Source of the DNA: Pachypanchax playfairii
Lineage: Eukaryota > Chordata > Actinopteri > Cyprinodontiformes > Aplocheilidae
NCBI GenBank assembly: GCA_006937955.1
Contig: SSNP01000005.1
Coordinates: 7,024,920-7,088,919 of the forward strand
Length of the DNA stretch: 64,000 bases
Direction: 5' to 3'
Made by a program: the position numbers and the translations under genes. Shown piece after piece: positions 10,801 through 24,923 of the stretch (position 1 is its first letter; the number at the start of each line of letters is the position of its first letter). The notes beneath the pieces were generated by a model. That model searched no databases, was not told the origin of the DNA, and saw only the letters and a list, made by a program, of their open reading frames with translations.

Positions 10801-13800
10801 AACTGCTGGAGCGAAGAGACACTCTGACGCATGCATAAGAAAACTGTTTATTGGGCCAGTGTGAAATGAGAAATTTGTTTCACCCAGACTCAAACTGACT
10901 TGATCATGCTTTGGTATTTCCTGATCCAAATTTTGTGTAAATTCTGAATAACTCGACTCTGATTAAATATTTCTGCAGCAGAACTTTTTCATTTGCATCT
11001 ACGTTATTCTTTTTTGTTGTTTTATTTCACATTTCGCCATGTACGTTATATGTTAATTAAAATTAATTTCTTATTTTCTGTTGGGCTAAATAATATTTTT
11101 CACATTTAAATCAAAACAACTTGAAGTCACTTTTACTCTATGTTGAAATTCCCACCTTAAAATCCAACAAAGAAACACAAACAATGCCGATATTCAACAC
11201 ATCCAGGCACATATTTGCTGCAGGCTCCACAGTGGCGGCTCTCTTTAAACAGAAATTCTCATTTCTTTGCTTCCTCTATAGGTTAATATGAGCACAGGTG
11301 GAGTGAGTAATATTTGAGGTAGATGTTAGCTTTTGGCTGTTTGGGTTATCAGATAATAAAAACACAAGGATGTGGAAAGCAAATTACATATATGACTGTG
11401 ATATAGAGATCCTAGCATCAAAAACAAAAGACAAGTGTGATGTGAGGTAATGACGTTCTTGCTTCAAGGCAGTGATCTATTTTTTACACTCTGAAACAAG
11501 ACTGAGAACAATTTTCAGCATCGCCAAAAGGGATGAAAAACTGATTTATCCACTTAGATGGTTAAAAAGCTCTACGACTTGGAAGATTTTATAAAATCCT
11601 CACACAATTTCTGCATCACCAGAATGTAAATATGTGCATGGATATATTCTCAACAGCTCATCACCTGCGCTTTGAAAGTTGGAGGCTTCTTACACTTGCT
11701 TCTGGCAGTAAAGCAAACAAGTCACACTAAACGCTGATTCCACAGCAGAAAATAGTTCAGGAAATTCAGACTGTGATATATTTTTCACTCTGCAAAAATA
11801 GTTCTTGGCTGTATATACCTCAGTGGACATATTCCAGATAGTTTTCACAAATGTATTCGAATTTTTATAGTAAAAGTTCTCCAGGAGAACATTTTACAGA
11901 ACAAGTAAGTCGATTTTCTTGTCCTACAAACACAATGTTCCCATTACAGAGACAGTGAATTTCTGTTCTCCTCTGTATCTCTCTGTGGACGTGTCATCAC
12001 GCATTCAAAATATTCCAGTTTGCGTCAAACAGCCTGATGTGAGTGGAGGTCAGGCGACAGTGCCGAGCGAGAAACGCTGTCAGGCGAATGTTCTGCTTGA
12101 ATCCCAAACAGGAACATCAGCGTGAGCATGAGTGAAGACAAGGCGGAAGAGATGAGAGGAAAGATGGAAAGAAGCCTTCAACAATGAGGCCTGTGACAGA
12201 GAGATGGAGACATTCTGATAAGGACAGATAAATAGAGACGAGCTAGGAGAGACTAGTCAAAACAGAAAAAGAAAGTGGGGTCTGGGAGGGCGGGGCACAG
12301 AGACTCAGATCTATTTTTAATGTCTCTGGCTCTGGATCAGCAAAAGGAATGTATAATTACAATCTCATGAATAATGCAAGCAGGATTCTTTTAATTAGCC
12401 ACACCAGACTCTAATACAGCAGCAAGGGCTGGGACAAACGTGCACAAACACGTGCGCAAACAACACAAATTAGATAATACACACATTTTTCTTACTAATG
12501 ATTAAGATGACCACAGCATGAAAAATAAAAAAAAATACAAGTTTGCACAGGCAAGTTAATAATAATTATTATTATTGAGTTTTTTTCATGCTGTTAGCTA
12601 AGCATGTTGTGACATGCTGTTCCAGGGAGACACGAGTCAAACGAGATGCCTTGGCAGTGATTTTTTGATAGACTTTACAGTAAAAGGAGCCCCTGGGCAC
12701 CACTGAAAGAGCTGTGTACTGCCTGCTTGTCATGAGTTAGATAATCAGCAATATGAAAATATGAATTATTAAACATTCTATTGGATGATATTACAAACTT
12801 TCAGTGTAATCATTCTGCTGCCAGCAAAAGTGTGCACACTCACATGAAGACAGAGAGCCATTTCTGGCACAAAACCATGAAAACAGGCCAACCATGTGGG
12901 TTAGAAAAAAAAAGAGTGTGAAGGCAATTAATCAAACAATCCTCATATAATTCAGCTTGAGTTGTTTTGTTAATTAACGTTTGCTTGGTTTGACTATGTA
13001 ACATCGTTATTCACCTGTGGTTCAAACCAGACTATACTTCAGTGAGATGAGACCATTTCAATAAGCTCTCCCTCGTCAAGATGAGAACTGAAATGTAGGG
13101 TTGAAGCTCAACCTGGAAAACACAACAGAATCCTTTCCCCCATCAAGAGAAGGCAGGAAGCTGGATCCAAGTTGGAATGGGACATCAAGACAATAGCAGG
13201 ATGTTATTTGGTTGTTATCTGGCAACTCAAATTCTCCCCTTCTCGGAGCCTTAATTTGTAAGCTAATTTGTGGCTGGCAGAGATAGGCTTAGACACAAGA
13301 GAGGATATTGGATGTAATTCGATGTCTCACAACATCTTCATTTGCTGACTGAAGTTTAATTGCCAATGAGGGGGCTGAAGTCCCACTTTGGGGCTGAGAA
13401 GAAAGTGAGTGGACCCACACATATAGAAAATACACAAAGAAGAAAGCAACTACATACAATAAAAAAAAAAAAACTGTTTTACGGTAATCTACACTCTCAA
13501 ATTAACACTTTAACCTTGACTTGATAGAACAGACTGATATGTAGACTTTTTACAAACAAGGAGGAAAATGGAGGACAGCAGGACGGAAGGGTAAATAAAA
13601 ACGCAGCGTTTTGGTCAATACGGTGTTTCTTGTACCAGCAGTGAGTCGATACAGGACTGAGCAATAACAGTGTAGTGCACTTGTGTATGAGAGGGCTGCC
13701 TCCTGGTGAGTGACAATGACACACAATTTTACTGATTAAAAGTCAACAAGTTCAACAACACAAGGAAAGACAAATCTCTCTGTGCTTTTCTTCTTCCCTC

Positions 13801-14616
13801 ATATAATTTGGAGAACCTTTTTTTTTTCCTCTTTTAAAATAGAACAAACATTGATCAGAACAAGCCCAAAACACCTAAAGTTGACGACCTCAAATAAATG
13901 ATATAAACTTCAGACTGCACAAAAATATTTGATAAGATTTGTTAAAACTGTTTCCGAAGTATATGACAAAGACCGTAAGTTATTTTGGATAAAGCAGTGG
14001 AACAAAATAGTTCTTTAGTTACACCTCCGAATCAAATTCATCAAATTCAAGCACATGCCTTTTTCATCAGTTCAGGTTTGGCTGATTGTTTTACTTGTTT
14101 TCAGTCCTTGTACCTGATTATGACAGTATTTTGTGATGTGTGTGCTTAAAAAGAGGACGACAAGAAACAACTGTATTAATTGGAGATCAAAAAAACTGCA
14201 TCTGAGCCTTTTTAAAACAGATACAGTATTTGAAATGTATGTGTTAAAGAAATTCTACCGGAGATCAGGCTTTAACAAAATGCATAAAGATCCTTTTTCA
14301 TAAGAATTCTTTCAGTAAATGAGAAAAAAAAAAAAAGAAAGGCTTTAAAAGACTTCAGAAGGCAGAAAACCATAATCCTAAAACTCACTAAGGCACAAGA
14401 CAATCTGGTTTAAGAAGGAAAATACACAGAGATGAGAAATGACTCAAGACTTTTGCACAGCACTGTACAGTATGTATTCTATCGATCATGTTTAATGCAC
14501 ATTCAGCAGTACACAACTACATGGAGCAATTAAAGCCCCTTTCATGTTATGGTTTAACAATATGGCTGCCAAGACATTCCCCTCTTCAGCTGATCACACA
14601 TGAACCAATCAACTAA
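7871..14616. other. Non-coding stretch, no gene recognised
   Basis: This is AT-rich sequence with scattered A-runs (13461-13473, 14323-14336) and a short ATT/AAT tract (about 12558-12577). The open frames are all under 100 residues and have no recognisable domain. No inverted-repeat-bounded element was found. A somewhat less AT-rich part at about 8280-8520 could be conserved, but the sequence alone does not show it. Confidence 0.55.
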
Positions 14617-15212
14617 GGGTGCATTCACACATGCTTTAGTTTGTTTGCCCAGAATGTCTGGTTCATTTAGGGAGGTGCAACGGGCAATCGAACTCTGATT
14701 TGGACCAAATAATCGAACTCAAGTCCGCCTAAAAATGTAGGTCTCAGTCCAATTGAAATGAACTCTGGAGCGGTTCGATTGCATGTGTGGACGCAACCGG
14801 ACGGAGACCGCACCAAAAGAAGAAGTGGACTATATTGTGCAGCCGTCTCAGCCGCCTCGTGTAGTTCTCTGCTTCGTTATCTGCTCATCCTGAACCCATT
14901 GCTGCAGAATATTGATCTGGTACATTCTCCAAACACAAAAGATCAATCCCAAAACCACCAGAATCTGCTGGCACTCCATGTTTACATTTCACTCTCCCAC
15001 GGAAGCACCAGGAAGTGCAGTAACAACAATAAAAAAAGTAGTGCAGAAACTCTACAGTGCCACCACAGGCGGGGATGTATGCTCCTAAGAATATTTGGTT
15101 TGTTTCATAAACTGCAGTATGAATCCAAACCGCACCAACTAAAAACAGCAAAAATGTTGCAATTTTGGTCCCCAGTCGAACCGGATTTACCGGACTATCA
15201 GGTGTGAATTTC
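14617..15212. mobile_element. Degenerate non-autonomous DNA transposon (inverted-repeat element)
   Basis: The left end carries GGTGCATTCACACATG (14618-14633). The right end, reverse-complemented, carries AAATTCACACCTGATAG. Thus ATTCACAC plus a similar neighbour is shared in inverted orientation. Just inside, both halves are rich in related words such as CGAACTC, GGTTCGATTG and, near the right end, GAACCGG. I recall fish MITEs with similar GCATTCACACC ends but cannot name one. No clean target duplication is visible, so the limits are approximate. The two open frames inside (14758-15207 plus, 14885-15232 minus) do not resemble a transposase. Confidence 0.5.
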
Positions 15213-18200
15213 TGTTCTGCAAAAATGTGCACTTACACTATTTAAGTCAAAGCCAGCTGAGTACAATGCTGCAGGAGCCGACCCCCCACTTCACTCTGTG
15301 ACTACCTCAGTACCTTCAATTGTTGTATTAAATAGAGTTTTAATTTTATAAACAGATGTTGTATTTGTTTGGTTTTTTTGGGCTCTACATTCATGCATAC
15401 AAAAAACAAACACAATACACTCTAAACTGCTATATTTGCTACTGTTTGAGAATCTGAAGTTGTGTGTTATTGTTTTTTCACGCTCTCATGGTAATGATGC
15501 CATTACACCATTTCCAACAGTACTCCTTGTTTGTTCAGTGCATAGCAACACAGACCAGGCCATTGCAGGTCCCAAAGGAAATGTCTGATGACAAGAAAAG
15601 GGTGGAGACAGTGCACTGTGTAAAAGAACAGAATACACAATGAGTGGTGAACGGTGGGAGTAAGACTAGTAATCACCCTAGCCGTCCCTGGTGAGGTTGT
15701 TGACATCTCTGTCAAGGAGTGGGATAAATTGAGCCACTCTTCTTCCTAAATCAATGACTCAGCAGCAACTAGATCATTGTCAGAGCCACCTCTGATTCTT
15801 AACTGGGCAACAGGGGAGTTTCTATTCTCACCTAAAAGCAGAATACCACTCTGTCTAGTTTAGCCTCTCCACTTTTCCTGTATTCTTTAACTTAGCCTAC
15901 TTAACATTTTCTTTTAGCCAGTCGATTGATTTTGTTTCCTTCGCTTTTTTACTCTTTTTTTTTCTCTCCACCACAGGAAAGGCTCATTTCTTTTGGCAGG
16001 CTTGAGTATCATAACACAAAAAGACCTTTAAATAAAGGATGGCTCAGTTGTTGCATCATGCATTCCTAACGTTTCTGTTTGTGTGGCTGTGTGTGAATAA
16101 GTGACAGGTTGTAAGAAAGCAATATATAATAAAGCAAGATTTGAAAAGATTTTACTGAAACGGCTAAAGCAGGAAGTTGACACCAATTGAATACTCGACA
16201 ACTTGTGTAATTATCCATGATTCTGCATGGTTGTATGAATATGTGAGCACGCATGAGCCTTGAACACACATGTAGCAGTGTAACATCTCGCTCCTGAATG
16301 AAAATGAAAGCAATTCTGGCCAAAATCCAATCCCCAGATTGCCTGTTTTCTCAGAGACAGGGCTTACGTCACAGAGCCTGGAACATTGCCTTGTACAGAA
16401 AGTGTACCTACACACAAAGCCAAATCACACGCACATACAAACACACACACACAGAGAGAAAGTGATAGACCAAATGAAAGCACACACAGCAGAATATCAG
16501 AGGCATTCACCAAGGGTCCATTTCACCTGGCCTTTAACTGAACAAAGAGTGATCTGAGAGTGAGATGTCTTACAAAGCCAGGGGAAAATTCTACACAGAT
16601 GGGAAAAAGGTAAAGCGAGATAAAATGTGGAAAAAAAGAAGGGAGCTGGATAAGTATGTTGGTCTAAAAGGAAAGAAAATTGAAAACACAGAAGAGACAC
16701 TGGAGACACTGGAGTACAAGGTCTATGTATTTTACCACAGTGAGCACACATACGTTTATTTACCACAAATTGAAGGGGCTTTTATTTTGATGTGACCACA
16801 TACAGGACTGCATCTGAGAGCCACACATGAAAAACACTTTTCACTGACCCTTTAGCTTGTCTAAAATCAACCTTCTCCAAAGATCCTGAAGCTTCAACCT
16901 TACAACTTCACACTCCATCTGTATGCTTTCAAATCTGACAGTAATGATAACTAATCAGAAACTTAATTTCAGAACTTAGAAGATTTAAGAAGTTTGTACA
17001 CTGCAAACTGTTAATTAGAACAACGATCAAATTATATTAGTATTGATATATTGTGATGAACTGGTAACCTCTCTGAGGTGTAACATCCTCACCCATTGAC
17101 CGCTGGAGATCTGCAGCAGCATCCCGTGACCTCAAACAAAACCACGGTATAATAATAGTAATACTTATTATAATATCTGCAGAATGTGGTTTGGTGTAGT
17201 CTCAAAAAATAAGGACACTTCCTGGACAAGTGACGAAATGGAAATACATGATGCTACAATACTTTTAATTATTAATCAGAACTGATGGTGCTTTTTAAGT
17301 TGCGCAAGTTATTCAAGTCATGAACATCTAGGAAATCCTCAGACAGCTGTGATGCTGGCTTTAGAACCACATACTGGTGGTTCTTCTGCTTTTTTGGTAT
17401 TTTTAAGATTTCATGCAGAAAAACATGTTTTGAAAATATAGTTGTTTTATTTTTTTTTGGGGGGGGGGGGTAATCTTTAATTATGCTAAATTCTGCTTGA
17501 AATTTACTTCAGTACGGCAGCGTTCATTTTGTCTCACTCTTGCTGCCAAACAGTTGCAAGATGTTACAACATTTTCTATCCTTTTGGTTGTAAACATTAT
17601 AAATTTTAAAGATTTCTTCTTACTTTGTTGCTCCAGCTTTTTTTATAAACACCTTACAGGCAACTAATTCCAAATCAACAAATAATTAAAACATCCAAAA
17701 CCATTATGTTTCAGCTGCAACAAATTAAACACCAATTTAATATAGTTTGATCCTGCTTTGAGTTTCATTAACACAACACTGACATTTCTGTAATAATCAT
17801 CTGGAGAAGTGCATATACATTTCTCTAATAAACACTGATTTCATTTACTAACTGTCATACTTTTCATGAATGAAAGCTGTAAATTATTTCTCATTTTAGA
17901 AATAAGGAGAGACTTTTTTCTTGTTTAATGGTTTTATGAACTGAATGAGCTTTCAGCAGTGGAAAGATGTCACCTGTTCTAAAATATTGAATTAATTGTT
18001 GAAAACTTTCTTAGCAGGAGCTCTAATTTATGCTGACAAGAACCCAATGAGCACGCCATAGTACATTTAGACTCATAAATGGCAGCTTACTAATAGTAAA
18101 TTAACTCATTGAATTATATCAACAATACTGTCACACAAAATTAAAACTACACCGCATTTGAAAAGAAACTAGAAAAAAACAGGCTACACAAATAAAATAA

Positions 18201-21200
18201 AACTGAGCGAGTTATTAACATCGAATTACATTGTCTTCATTAGATGCTCGGCGTTTTCAAAATGTCACCAGCCATCACTTGACACCTGAATGCAGCCCCT
18301 CTCCGACGATAACAGCAGTGAACTTTTAGAGACCTCTGGCATTGTTCGCCTCGAAGGCCATCAGCGGGTAAAATACTGCAGTCATTAAAATGATAATGAT
18401 ACAGTCAGAGAGACTGAAGACATATTGATCAGACACAATGCCTCTTGCATCCCTGAAGCCTCACACTGACACACAGCCTTCTAATGAGGAAGACTTCATT
18501 GGTGTGTTTGCCTGCCCGTGCTTGTACATACAGCATGATCTGTGTTTGTGTGTAATGTCGATACAAGAGCTCTTTAGTGCTGCGCATGAGGATGCAGGAA
18601 TCACTTACTTCACTTTGAGCTATGTCGATCAAAGTGCAGACAGAGATGGTCAGTTGAAACAGTAAGGAGGACCATAAGTTCTGGCTGCAGACTCATTTTA
18701 CTCATCTATCAATGACGAAATGTTTCCAGCTTAAAGCTTTGGCTATTGACGAGTCAGTTCCAGCACGAGTAAACCTATCTATGTTCCTCTACTTGTTCCT
18801 TGCAGAATGTTCTCACCATGCATGTTTGAACAAAAGTGACAATTGAGACGTCAGAACAAGTGATGGACAATCCTCTTAGCTACTGATAGCAGATGGAAAG
18901 GTTTGAGAAGGGCGAGATCATTTCAAGGGCTTGGTGTGGCTGGATGGGTCACAGGGGGGTTGCTATGTTGTTGCTATGGAGACACAGTGGAGGGGAGAAG
19001 TAGTTTATGATGGACGTTTATGGGTGGTCCACATCCGAGAGGAAGTAGCTGAGAACGAAGCACTTTGTTTATTTGACAGTGCTCCCTGGAATTTGCATTT
19101 ATGCAAAGATGACACATCACTTCTGCTGCTCTCACTTCTGTTTGCATCCCTGGATTCTGCAGGGGCCACGGTAACAGGAAACACTCTCACACATACACAC
19201 AGATAACAACCAGAGCTTAAAATTCAAACACTGTATGTGGGGAGCTCAGGTCAAACATACACATGCACACAGACACAACACACACTCTGCCTGGAGCTGA
19301 TGACGCAAATAGCCTTATAACTCTGGCTTGGTGCAGCATTTAAGTGCAGATAGGAAGAGACAGTAGGAGGAAAAAGAGGGATGGAGAACAAATAGAAAGA
19401 GGAGGAAGAAGTGTTGATTATTGTCTGAGAGTTTCTGGCTGCTTTTTAAGCAGAATGCAAATCGTAGTTCATGCATATCCACTCACATCATAGCCTGACC
19501 CCATCCGAAAGCAAGATTACTGCTTATCTGCAGCAACATTTGATCTGTAACACTATTTCTCTCTGAATAGATCTGAATAGATAAATAAGAAGAAGAACTA
19601 AAGAGGTGTATGGACTGAGCTGAGGCATAGCGATCCTTACCAGCTCCAGCCAGATGGGGGCTCCCTTTCATATGCACTTTGCCACTTGTGCAACCCACTC
19701 TTTTCATTCACATTCTCTTGATATCTGTGCCAGAGGGATCTCTTATATGTGTCTTGTAGCTGTATTTGTATTGTATGTCTTCCAACTACTCTTTTACCCC
19801 CGCTTCCTGTTTTGATATCTCCCCCCGACCTTCTTTCAATCTCACCCCATTCTGTCTTTCTCCCTTTATGATGGTCTCTTTTTGCAGGCACGGCAATCCT
19901 GTCCAGAAACTGTGATTTTATAGCACACATGAAAAATAATGGCGTCCAGTCACACACTAGTAACTAGAAAAAGAAGAGGGGTTTACAAAAAATGAGGTGG
20001 AGTTAAACACATTTAAACGTAAGAAGACATTTGATAATATTTTCAATAAGACTAATTACACATGCACAAATACTTTATACATTAATGGATCTAAAGCAGA
20101 GAGGTTGATACTGCCGGAGCATTCGAAAAATTAAAACGTAAGTATAAAAAGGAAATGAAAAGAAGATCGAACAGGTAGACAGAGCTGTTTGGTGCCCGGG
20201 TTGCTTGAAGGACAGTGTAGTAGTGAGAAAGCCGAACCCCCCCTTTGTAATGTCAATGATTTCACATAACATGACCTCAGTGCAAAGCAGTCCTTCACTC
20301 GAGAGCGCAAACACTTCTACACACACCTTCAGACATAAAAAAGGAGGCTTCTGCACTACTGAATGAGGATGAACCAAAAAGAAAGATAAACAAAACAAAA
20401 GGAATGATGGAACAATCAAGAAAGATGACAAAATATACAGATAAACTGATGTGAGATCAGAAGAAAAGAAAGATATGAAACAAGGGAGAAGAATTTTTTT
20501 CTCGAATTACATCTTTTTCTCTTTTTTAAATCTATAAACAATTCAATTGGGCACCATGGAAGGAAATGTCTTAATAGAAGCAAGTAACAGTTCAATAAAC
20601 TGCACTCGGCCATTCAGAATAGTTTTTAAATAAATAATTCAGGTTAAATGCACTGAAAGAATATCTTAAAATGTATTTAAAGTTCGCAGTATTCATCCCA
20701 AAAAGCAGTGTGTTACTGCTGTTAGTCAGTAATATTCTATCAAAATCCAGGCAGCTTGTTTAATCGAGTCTCATGTGCTCGTTATGTCTTGACATCTGAG
20801 AGTGTAGAGGGTGGAAATGATGATGAAGAACTGCTGTTGTGTTTCAGAGCATCTTCATGCTGTTCGAAACCACACAGTGTGACGTTCTTTGGCTCAGTGT
20901 AAAGGAGCTAAGACAACAGAACAGCAGATGTTTGTAGTGATAATTTCTATGTTAAAAGCACTTTTTATCAAATTTCTGTATAAAATGATCAAAGCTGAGT
21001 CTTTTTTGAAATGTCATTTTAAATTACTGCGAACTAATTTAACAGTTTCACAGCAACTTTTCACTCATTTGCTATCCAGCTGACTTACCTGACCAGTGTG
21101 TAAAGGAAATGCATTGTGATGATGAGTTGTGGTTTCATTCATCCAGGGAAGGCAAGAAAAAGAAAAAAAGTAGAAAAACAAGAAGTTAGAAACAAGATAC

Positions 21201-21869
21201 TGTATAAAAAAAAAAAAAAGCTGTATGTAAAACAGGAGCTTTTAGTGACACATTTATCCTCTAATATATGACCAAGTGAATTCCATGGCATCATAGTTGA
21301 CAACAAAGTGATTAAGAAAGCTTAAGGGGCAACGCCTGTGGTGGATTTACACTGTATTACATCCATGCCAATCACTAGACTTTGCCCTGAGCAGCTAGAG
21401 CCCTCATCTCCTCTCAGTGTGTTCTCATCTCCCTGTCGGATCCCGGCTCTGACAGTCCCTCATCCCGTACAAAGCATCCACCTTCTCAGCACACACACAC
21501 CTTAAAAATAAAAAATAAAAACTGTTTACCAAGCCGGAGAATCCCAAACGGGATCACATTTTGCCTTTCAAAGCGTGTTTGAAGTTCCCACACGGATGTT
21601 GATGTCTTCCCTTTTTTATTTTTCTATTTTGTGTAGGAGATTCTCCCTTGCTTCTTCCACCACCTTGTGACACATCAGTTTCTCCTAATGCTTTTTCACT
21701 CAGCCCTCAGTCTCTGTCCCCGTGATCACAGGGAAAAAGTTTTATCCGGCAGAACGGCATCTTTTTTTAAAAAGTTGCTGGGGTGGTCTCAGAAGACTGA
21801 AGAGGAGAGGGAATCAGATGTTATATGTGAGAAGCAGCTGTTCAATTAGCATGATGTCTTCTGAGAGCG
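15213..21869. other. Non-coding stretch, no gene recognised
   Basis: This stretch contains a T/G homopolymer junction (T-run then G12, 17451-17470) and an A-run near 21206-21218. Short CA-type tracts lie at about 16435-16453 and 19190-19285. Open frames are short and lack family features. The stretch at about 18000-18400 has a more balanced composition and could be a conserved non-coding block, but that needs a comparison to decide. Confidence 0.55.
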
Positions 21870-21955
21870 CACACACCCACACACACACACACACACACAC
21901 GCACACACCCACACACACACACACACACCCACACACACACACACACACACACACA
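21870..21955 (+). repeat. (CA)n microsatellite with CCCA interruptions
   Basis: This is an alternating CA tract of about 86 bp, broken by ACCC and GCAC variants. It directly precedes the first of two 289-bp units. Confidence 0.95.
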
Positions 21956-21957
21956 AG

Positions 21958-22242
21958 TGTGTTTTGTTATCCTTATGGGGACCGTCCATTGACTTCCATT
22001 GATTTTAGTAACTAGATTTATACCTAACCCAAACCCCTTTCCTAACCTTAACCATTACTGATCTATAACTAACCCTAAGACTAACTAAAACTCTATTCAC
22101 ACCATACCTATAAACCTAACCCCTAACCCTAAAAAGGGGAGTCCCCCTCATGGGGACCAGGCTTCGGTCCCCACAAGAACCCTCGGACCCCAGAAAGATA
22201 GTAAAAGTCAGGAAACGGGTCCTCAGGAGGTCAGAAAAACAA

Positions 22243-22246
<4 letters not shown>
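21958..22246 (+). repeat. 289-bp CA-flanked repeat unit, copy 1
   Basis: The unit begins TGTGTTTTGTTATCCTTATG and ends at AACAAACCC, where a CA tract starts. It holds a run of CCTAACCC/CCCTAA words (about 22111-22135) resembling degenerate telomere repeats. It also holds a GGGGACC...GGTCCCC hairpin (22152-22158 and 22166-22172). From recall, this block next to CA tracts is dispersed in fish genomes. It is not coding. Confidence 0.85.

Positions 22247-22290
<44 letters not shown>
22247..22290 (+). repeat. (CA)n tract between the two 289-bp units
   Basis: This is a CA dinucleotide run of about 44 bp joining the two copies. Its position gives the tandem period of 334 bp. Confidence 0.95.
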
Positions 22291-22291
<1 letters not shown>

Positions 22292-22576
22292 TGTGTTTTG
22301 TTATCCTTATGGGGACCGTCCATTGACTTCCATTGATTTTAGTAACTAGATTTATACCTAACCCAAACCCTTTGCCTAACCTTAACCATTACTGATCTAT
22401 AACTAACCCTAAGACTAACTAAAACTCTATTCACACCATACCTATAAACCTAACCCCTAACCCTAAAAAGGGGAGTCCCCCTCATGGGGACCAGGCTTCG
22501 GTCCCCACAAGAACCCTCGGACCCCAGAAAGATAGTAAAAGTCAGGAAACGGGTCCTCAGGAGGTCAGAAAAACAA

Positions 22577-22580
<4 letters not shown>
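22292..22580 (+). repeat. 289-bp CA-flanked repeat unit, copy 2
   Basis: This unit is nearly identical to copy 1. I saw only small differences, such as CCCCTTTCC in the first copy against CCCTTTGCC here. Near identity points to a recent tandem duplication, or unequal exchange through the flanking CA tracts. The telomere-like words and the GGGGACC/GGTCCCC hairpin are retained. Confidence 0.85.
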
Positions 22581-22618
<38 letters not shown>

Positions 22619-22623
22619 ACACA
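22579..22623 (+). repeat. (CA)n tract after the second 289-bp unit
   Basis: This is a CA run of about 45 bp with one GA interruption, ending at ACATAATC. Confidence 0.95.
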
Positions 22624-22698
22624 TAATCAGATTACATTCTACACTCGCCCTAAAATTAAAGGCCTTCACAGTTTAATGAAAAGTGACAAAAAATGCAG

Positions 22699-22703
<5 letters not shown>

Positions 22704-22730
<27 letters not shown>
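22704..22730 (+). repeat. Poly(A) run of 27
   Basis: This is an uninterrupted A27 run, followed by GGAGGATG. It could be the tail of an old retroposon, but nothing upstream is recognisable as one. Confidence 0.9.
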
Positions 22731-22733
<3 letters not shown>

Positions 22734-24923
22734 GGATGACTTTGCAGAAACAGCTGATGTCTAGTGGATCCTGGTGCATTTTTGAATTTTTACTAACTAA
22801 AAGAAAACTTTTTTGCACTTTGAATAAATGGTGAAACTTTAAAATAATTGGTGTCAAATTTATTACAACTATCTTTTGAAGTCAATGTAGATTTTTCTTA
22901 TAGAGTTTTATAAATCTTGTTAACTCCATAATAAGGTCAAGTTGTCACCAGTTAAATCTTCAAATTTGATCTTTTTCTACAGTTACTTCAGTGTAAAATG
23001 TCATTTAAAGTCTTAAATGTTATTATTTACTTTTTATTTCTGTTTATTTTGCCTGAAGTTTCACACTTGACCAACATTTATGGAGATCATATTCAGTTCA
23101 TGTTGTTACTGTGGTGCACGTGAGAGGAAAAAATATTTTTGCTTCACTGGAAGCTGAGCAAAATCTTTTGAATCAGCTCCAAAGGTGTCATTTGTGTTGA
23201 CAACCTTCAGATTTGATCAAATCCAAAAATCACAAAAGCTGGAATGAAAAACAACAGTGTTAGATGTGACTGGACTCCTGGTGCTTTAAACAGGTGGGAG
23301 CTTTAGGACAAAAAATATCTGGATTTAATTTAAATTATAGATTTAAGATAAATAGGAAGATAGAACAGATTTTTCTACAGCAATACTGGGAGTTAGTTTT
23401 CAGTACTGTTTTTATATGAGACTCCAATTATTCTTTAAGATTGAGACGAAACAGGTCAATGTTAATCAACATTTAAATGATCTGCACTTTCTCCTTCTAT
23501 AAATCTTTTTTTCCGACGAGCCACTTTGGCTTTTAAAAGCCAGACTTGAGGGCAGCAAGAGCGATGGTGTCAGAAGTTTACGACCTAAACAACCATCAGC
23601 CTCTCGAGCTGTCGTGCTCTGGATCGTTGTACAGCGTCGGGCCATTCATAGGTTAACAGTGTGGTGTCACACCGTTAAATTCAATCGGTCTTTTATTACA
23701 TTTTTTATCTGTCCCCAAGGGCAGTCTGAAGGAAGTCAGTAAGAACTCTCCCCGAAAAAAAAAGGAAGATGACTGAGAGATGTAGCATGTAGGACTGTGT
23801 TGTGAAAAAATAACTGGCACAAACGTAAAAGGAAGACGATCAGATGATTCCCAGCAGATAGAAGAGAGAAGCATTAATCTCTCAAACGAGGACTACGGCC
23901 GATAGAGTGAAATGAGGCCACCTTTGATTATATCTTTTTTTTATACTTCAGCAGAGTTCTGTAATGCTCACAAAACTCTACTAGAGCAATGAAAGAACAA
24001 CAGCAACTGAATGATAACATGAGAAAAAACATTTTCATTACAATTTTTGAAGCTCTAGCCAGAAGATTACAACCTTGTTACTAAATAAATATAGATATTA
24101 TCTGACTGAATAGCAGCAAAGAACAAGAAAACAAAAGAAGAAGACGAACAAAGAGGAGCGAATCGACTATGAAGATGTGAACACTAACTGTGTTTCAGTG
24201 CTGTGTGTAAAAGGTGTGCTTGTATTTGTGGTGTAGGAGTATAAGCTAAAAAGGTCTGGTATCTTTAGAGATTAATCCAACCCTGGCTTTAAACGTCACA
24301 CTCTAATCCAGTGGAGTTAAAACAAGCTGCTCTAGCTGCTTCCTGACCAACAGCAACTCTACGTGGATGCTGTTTGTATGAAATATCAAACAAGGGGAGA
24401 TCGCCGGACACGAGCTCTAATCCCATCATTAATCACGATAATAAACAGTTTAGATTTTTGTTAACATAAGAAGACAGTTAACTAATGTGCCCATTCTCTC
24501 TCAAGTTTAGATCTGTGCTTTATAATAGCTTTAAACTGCTACCAAAGTTCAATGAGTTCAACCTTACATTAAGTTTTTGACAAATAAAAAATGAAATAAT
24601 ACATTCAATTATTATAATTAGGTTCTGGTTTATAAAACTAATTATTTTCCTCTCAGAAAAGACTGATATTGTTATACTTTTCATTTATCACTTAAAAAAA
24701 TAAAATGAATGTGCCCTCGTTATAGATTGTGAAAAAGAAGAATTTAACCACCATGAAATCACTTTCTGGTTCATTCACTAACAGTGTAAAGTTTAAGTTG
24801 TTCTGAAATAATGGAAAAAGTCCAAAATATGAATATTTGTATACAGGATATGAGGACCTGCTAGTTTTTGACTATGTTGTGAGGAGGTGTGTATCTTGCA
24901 TGATGTATAACAGCAAATACATT
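22731..24923. other. Non-coding stretch, no gene recognised
   Basis: This is AT-rich sequence with a less AT-rich patch at about 23510-23660. No exon, RNA gene or bounded element was found. The open frame at 23653-23874 (minus) has no family resemblance. Confidence 0.55.

Noticed and set aside
14758..15232. 149-codon plus and 115-codon minus frames
   Set aside because: Both lie inside a degenerate inverted-repeat element and read each other's opposite strand. No transposase motif was seen.
22111..22135. CCCTAA words considered as an interstitial telomere
   Set aside because: They are few, irregular, and an integral part of a dispersed repeat unit present twice. They are not a telomere array.
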